DNA of 64,000 nucleotides from contig CM035806.1 of NCBI GenBank assembly GCA_020466095.1, forward strand, positions 144,285,920 to 144,349,919. Reading direction: 5' to 3'. Both the position numbers and the translations under genes were made by a program. Numbering within the stretch: position 1 is the first letter of the stretch; each line of letters opens with the position of its first letter. The notes beneath the pieces were generated by a model that ran no database searches, was not told where the DNA came from, and was given only the letters and a program-made list of their open reading frames with translations. Positions 59,137 to 64,000 of this stretch are shown here, one piece after another. The DNA comes from Chlorops oryzae (Eukaryota; Arthropoda; Insecta; Diptera; Chloropidae).

Positions 59137-61524
59137 CTCATTGGCGGAGAGGAGGCTACGATTCCTGCAGCTTTTCTGATTACGTCCATTTGCGTTGGCA
59201 CCTCCACCGCTGCCGCTGATGCTGCTCGCGACCGACAGCGATGATGTTGAACGTGTATGATGGCCCAGCTGATATTGTTCGTATTCGTCGGGTGTGGACA
59301 TTTCGACTGGTTTCTGATGGCGATTGTAACGCGAATTGATGACCACCGATGTTGAAGCAATTGTTGGTTTGAATGCACCCGAACTCATCAGTGTGCCAGT
59401 TCCGCTGCTGTAAACCGAATTGCACGATGAGATTGAAGTGGGATCAATTGAGCCTGCACCGCCGCCGTTTCCATCGTTTTGAGATGACGATGCAGATTCG
59501 TAAGACGAATTGATGGGCGTCGATGAAGCCGGTGAACTAGAACGTTCCAAGTGCTGTAATGATTGACCCTCGACATTTAAATAAACGTGCGGTGTATTGA
59601 CTCCGGGAATAGCAACAGCACCAGCACCAGCACTGCCGTTGCCACCATTGTTGATAGCCGTGAAGCGTGGTGATTTCTTTTGGGTGGCGGCGCCACTCAG
59701 AAAACTTACGCCCATTAGACCGCTTAGGCCTGCGCCTAATTTATATGTGGATTTTGTTATCTTGGACGTTGCGTTGAAGCCGCTGGCATGTCGGGATGAA
59801 TTCGGCACGATTTTTCCACCAACGGCTGTTGCCGCTGATGCTGCTGCGCACTCATACGAGCTATTCGAGATGCCCGAATCGCTGCGATAGATACTCAAAC
59901 GTTCCGGTTCGATTAAATTGAAATCATCCTTTTGCTGGTGTTGGCGATGGCGATGTTTCTTCTTTTGGCCCGTTTGTCCGGTAACTGGTGCATTCGGTGC
60001 ATTTGCGTGTGCAATTGTTGCATGTTGATGTTGTCCATGCATCAATGATGACGACGACGACGACGGAGCGGACGTGGACGGCTGCGGATGCGGCTGCGGC
60101 TGCGGGTATGGCTGCGGCTGCGGATGCAGCAATATGGTGGCCGTACCCGAGCTGGCCATGCCCGCTGACGACTCAACTTCGCATTCGTGTATTTGCACCG
60201 ATGAAGAATCATTTAAATTCTCATAGACTGGTGGATTGTAGAAGCGCATGGCATGCGACTTGATGTTGGCCATCGATGGCTCACCATGGCCATCATCAGT
60301 TGTCATCAAACTGCCATTGCTTAGCTGATGCACCAGTGTGCCTGGAGAATCAATATCGCCACGGCTACCGCCAGCAAATGAATGATGTCGCTTACATTTG
60401 TTGTTGTTGTTACTATTATTGTTGTGCCCACCAATGATGACAGTGCCACCTATATTCAATGGCTGTGCTACAGTTTTTCCTCCATGATGGTTTTTATTCT
60501 TTCCGCCGGTGAATTTCAATGAATAAAATTTTTTATCATCAGATTTTTCCATGAACGACTTTCGCCTGTTTCGATGCATCGAACTGGTGAGTCCCGGTAT
60601 ATGGGCGAGTGCACTGGCAGCGAAACCGACACGGCCCTTATTTCCGCTCTGAACAGTAGTCGCAGTACTCTCGATGCCATCACTGCTGGTATCGAATTTC
60701 TTAAAGTTGCTCACCACTAAAAATGGATTCGTTGTTGCATTCGATTGAGCAAAGATTTTGACGCCATTTTTGTCGCGACAATTGCCACCGTTAATGCCGT
60801 TTCCGTTGCCGTTGCTGCTGCCATTGCCATTGCCATTGCCGTTCGGATTTCGTTCCACTACTGCGTAAGTCGGATAGTCATGTTCGATAGCGTTCAAGAG
60901 CTGGGCATTCGATGCCGAATTGTTATGGAATTTCTGTTGTTGTTGCTGCTGATAATACTCGGTGTAGCTACGTGGGAAGCAATTATTCAAATTGTAAGCT
61001 ATTTGATGCGGCGGCATATCGGCACCGATGCCAATGCCGGTGCCGATGGCGCCAACATTGCCACTGCTGCCGATGATATTGCTGCTGCTGTTGTAATTGG
61101 TACCGACGCTGCCTTCGCGTATACCTTGTATGTTCTTGTTGCTGTGGGAATTCAATATAGTCAATTGTTTGGTCAATTGCTGCTGCGATGGTGTATGGTG
61201 ATGCTGTTGGATCATCAACGCTTGCGTTTGCTGCGTAGAAAGCTGTCCTGGTTGATGATGCTGGACAGTATGATGATTGCGAACATATTGCATTGTATTG
61301 TGCTGCTGATGCTGTTCTTGCTGCTGTTGTTCCTGGTCCTGGTCCTGGTCCTGTTCCTGTTCCTGTTCCTGATGATGGTGTATCTGAAGTTGTTGGTCGT
61401 AGTATTGCTGCTGCTGCTGATGATGATGGGTTTGCATAATATTTCCATTTAGTCTCTTTGGTCGTGGAGCGACGCGCACCACATTTGTGTTGTTATTAAA
61501 ATTTGTAGGACTCGAAGAGAATTG
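59137..61524 (-). CDS. Internal coding exon 2 of the minus-strand tyrosine-motif gene (large low-complexity exon)
   Basis: 796 codons, phase 0 at both ends. It starts QFSSSPTNFNNNTNVVRVAPR after the acceptor AAATAAGCAG. His/Gln and Gln/Glu/Asp tracts from CAG/CAA (opa) repeats follow. Then come NATTNPFLVVSNF, HRNRRKSFMEKSDDKKFYSL, NPPVYENLNDSSSVQ, QPQPYPQPQPHPQ repeats, LIEPERLSIYRSDSGISNSS, THGVYLNVEG-like sequence (PHVYLNVEGQSLQHLERSSS), and a Gly/Ser-rich end RNRSLLSANE. The donor is GAG|GTTTGT. No catalytic domain, signal peptide or membrane segment is seen. VYENL and NPFL are short motifs that bind SH2 and EH domains in other proteins; their role here is inference. The exon is clearly coding, but the gene is not identified. 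Confidence 0.82.
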
Positions 61525-63413
61525 CTGCTTATTTATTTATTTATTGTTGTTCAAGTCGTCGTTTAAAATCGTTGTTTTGTTGTTGTCATTTTATTGATTT
61601 ATTTTTGGTTTTTTTTTTATTATTTGTTTTTGGTTAGTAATTGAAGCGTTAAATCAATTAGAGCGGGATTGGATTGGCATGAAATGGTTAAGGAAAAAAA
61701 AATGAGAAGAATGCAATTAATTTCGGTTAGTCATTTGAATTTTTGTTCTCTTTAATTGCGAATTAATTATTAATTATTTATAAATAATTATTAATTATTA
61801 ATTATTAATAATTAATTGAATTTCGTAATTTGGGGAATGCTTAGATACTTAAGAGACACTGTGAGAATATTCGGAAGAGGGTGCATTCGTGTTTTGGAGT
61901 CTTTTTACCAGTTTTAAGTGAATTTTAATTTAATTAATTGAAAATATTAGTCAAAAATTTACAAAATTTAATCGCAAGAAAAGAATTACGGAAACAATAA
62001 ATTAATTAACATTTACACATTTGAATTGAAATTGAAATTAATTTAGCTAGGACTGTCGCTGGAATTTTTTTTTTTTTTTTTTCATTGGCTTCTCTAAGAA
62101 TTTCTAAATAAATAAGTATTTATTTTAAAATATACTTAATTAATTTCAATTAATAGATAGTTTCAACTTTAATTTTTATTTGTTTTTTTAATATTTTTTA
62201 TTTTTCACTATAAGCTGACTAGAGTCTGTCGTAGCCATGAAACTACACCAAACTAAGGTACCTTAATTTGAGATCTGACCACACATAATATTTTGCAAGG
62301 AATTTTTTTTCGGGGTCTTATATGGCTAGCAAAAAAAAAAAGCAAGTCTCATTGGAAAGAACAGCACAATAGATAAATTGAAAACCCAACCTGAAGAATA
62401 AAAATAGCGGAAGTAAATATTAAAGGATCTCGAGTTCTCTGTAGCGCTCTCTTTTTTTTTCGAAAACTCTACGTAATAAATTCTTCCTAAATCAGAGACA
62501 ATTTTTCCTTCAATATTTATCATGTGAATGCAAATTTTAAGCTACATACATACATATATCTGAAACTATTTTTGTGGAAAATTTCAAATAATATCTTCCA
62601 AAAGAGCTTCCTTCTAAGGACTAAGCACAGTTGATCGGTTATTCCGATATCAAAAGACATAATTTAAGCATTAAAAACAAACAAAAAAAACAACAAAAAA
62701 ATTAAAATCATGAAAAAAAACTTTATAAGGATAAAATGCAAAAAGGGTTAATAAAATCAATGCAATTTTAAAAGCCAATTATTTCGCCGAATGCACAGTG
62801 GGAAACTATGACATAAAATGTATACAAATCTTAAAACACTACAATATAAATAACTACATATGTACTAATATTCGGAAAACAATATTTCCTTCTTATAAAT
62901 AAATAATTTAAAATATAATAGTTACGTCACAAGAGAGATAGAGAGCATCGAAAATATTGAGAAATTTCAAATAAAATGTCTGTATATGCAAATGAAAAAT
63001 GCTTCTTAACAAGCGCACGAAAGCAGACTAAGAAATATGTGTGTTTCAAGCTTCAAATGAGTGTGATTATGTATCCAAAGACTGAGAGAAAGAGCAAGAG
63101 AGAGAGAGAGAGAGAGAGAAAGATAGAGAGTGATACGAAGAAAGATATAGAGGTATTATGTTCGAAAGAGAGAATAATAGTGAGTGCGTGATATAGCAGT
63201 AGCAGTGACTCAAAAGAGAGACAAACTGATATAGTGCACAGTGGTGACAGTCAAGAAAGTTACTACACAAAATGAAAAATGAATTAATTAGCAGTATTCA
63301 GTATTTTGTTTTGTTGGTTTTTTTTTTTTTTGCCTTTTGCTTTTGAAAATTAATAGATAAATAAAAACAAAAGAAATAAAAAGGAAATAAATTTAGAATT
63401 CAAAATGAAATAC
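61525..63413 (-). other. Intron 1 of the minus-strand gene
   Basis: A 1.9-kb AT-rich interval with TTAATTATTAATTA palindromes near 61770-61815 and a GA microsatellite at about 63088-63120. No extra exon in frame was recognised. Confidence 0.5.
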
Positions 63414-63508
63414 CTTGTTCGGCGCCGTTTGCAGACCATGAAACGGTAGATTCTCATACTCTCCAGGTTCCGTTAATGGATCCGCCAGTGAAGACGATTT
63501 GTCGTGAA
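63414..63508 (-). CDS. Internal coding exon 1 (first visible) of the minus-strand tyrosine-motif gene
   Basis: A 95-bp exon: two bases completing a codon from an upstream exon, then HDKSSSLADPLTEPGEYENL and PFHGLQTAPNK. The acceptor is TATTAG directly before TTCACGAC, and the donor is AAG|GTATTT, so it ends in phase 0 as exon 2 requires. EYENLPF is a tyrosine motif of the YxxL type. The phase-2 start means at least one more exon lies beyond 64000. It is too short for an ordinary ORF scan; recognised here by splice signals and protein-like sequence. Confidence 0.7.
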
Positions 63509-64000
63509 CTAATACATATATTTGTATGTATTAATTTTTATTATAATAACGATATTATTTTTTTGTTTGTTTTTTGTTTTTGATTTTGTTTTTGATTTTG
63601 TTTTGATATTCGACAATTTTTTTTTTAAATTTATTTTGAATTTTTTTTGTATTTTGCACGATTCGCATTTGAAAAGAAAAAAGAAGTGCGTGGAAAAAAG
63701 AAGAGAAAAAACGGTTGTTGTTTTTTAAAATTTCATAAAAATAAATTTTCATTCAATAAAATCAATTAAAAACAAGAGAGAAAAATAAATAAATAAAAAA
63801 AAAAAACTGATAAGAATAAACCAAAAGAGAAAGGGAAACTCTAGAAGAAAAAGTCGTAACTGAATTTACTTTATTTACTTAACTAGAAAATTTCTTTATT
63901 CAATATTTATTTAAACTAATTTATCTCAATAAAAGATATAGTAATAAAACAATTAGAATATAAGTGTATTCATAATTTTTTTGTGGCTCTTTTTCGTCCC
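63509..64000. other. Probable intron sequence upstream of the first visible exon
   Basis: AT-rich sequence with T- and A-rich homopolymer runs and no recognisable exon. It is presumed to be an intron because the exon at 63508 begins in mid-codon. Confidence 0.45.

Noticed and set aside
60745..61452. 235-residue plus-strand frame antisense to exon 2
   Set aside because: A shadow of the CAG/CAA-rich exon. The minus-strand frame has splice sites and protein-like motifs; this one is a hydrophobic antisense translation.

Overview
The window looks like nuclear DNA from a dipteran fly with a TE-rich genome. The clues are long exons rich in CAG/CAA (opa) runs of Gln and His, short fly-type splice sites, a jockey-clade non-LTR retrotransposon, and many small non-autonomous DNA transposons. 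I cannot name the species. There is no bacterial gene organisation and no CRISPR array.

Right end (about 50.4-63.5 kb, minus strand). One split protein-coding gene is visible. It is read from exons at 63508-63414, 61524-59137, 57352-55673 and 50732-50583 (stop at 50585-50583), and earlier exons lie beyond the window. The visible part encodes about 1,435 residues. It is low-complexity, with acidic, Gln/His, Ser and Pro tracts, and it carries several tyrosine motifs (EYENL, VYENL, LIYADL, SIYAQV) and two NPFL motifs. It resembles the cytoplasmic tail of a receptor or a scaffold/adaptor. I do not recognise the gene with certainty. The exon 2-exon 3 junction has competing splice sites that would switch between two open frames.

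Left and middle (1-50 kb). No convincing cellular gene was found; this reads as intergenic or intronic DNA filled with mobile elements. Main landmarks: (i) a solo LTR (3454-3831) running into about 18 tandem 51-bp repeats that are copies of its own LTR/primer-binding-site junction, with a two-unit relative at 11.85 kb; (ii) a jockey-clade element (about 6011-11430, minus) with a matching target-site duplication, whose reverse transcriptase is interrupted by a 1.09-kb fold-back transposon flanked by TA; (iii) a 534-bp element with ATACCCGACACA ends and an inverted relative at 20.6 kb; (iv) a TTAA-flanked miniature element at 16.46 kb; (v) TA-flanked elements with CACnGAGAGAAA ends at 19.8 and 33.9 kb; (vi) three copies of a roughly 575-bp element with CCCAGCGGGAAA-type ends, each carrying a tRNA-like block with RNA polymerase III A and B boxes; (vii) hAT-like, fold-back and long-TIR miniature elements at 30.3, 33.35, 37.95, 48.8 and 52.6 kb; (viii) two long almost pure pyrimidine tracts at 29.0-30.2 and 47.1-47.9 kb.

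The most interesting structures are the LTR/PBS-junction satellite, the unrelated transposon families that each carry internal tRNA-like promoter blocks, the precise nested insertion in the jockey element, and the frame-switching splice junction of the minus-strand gene.
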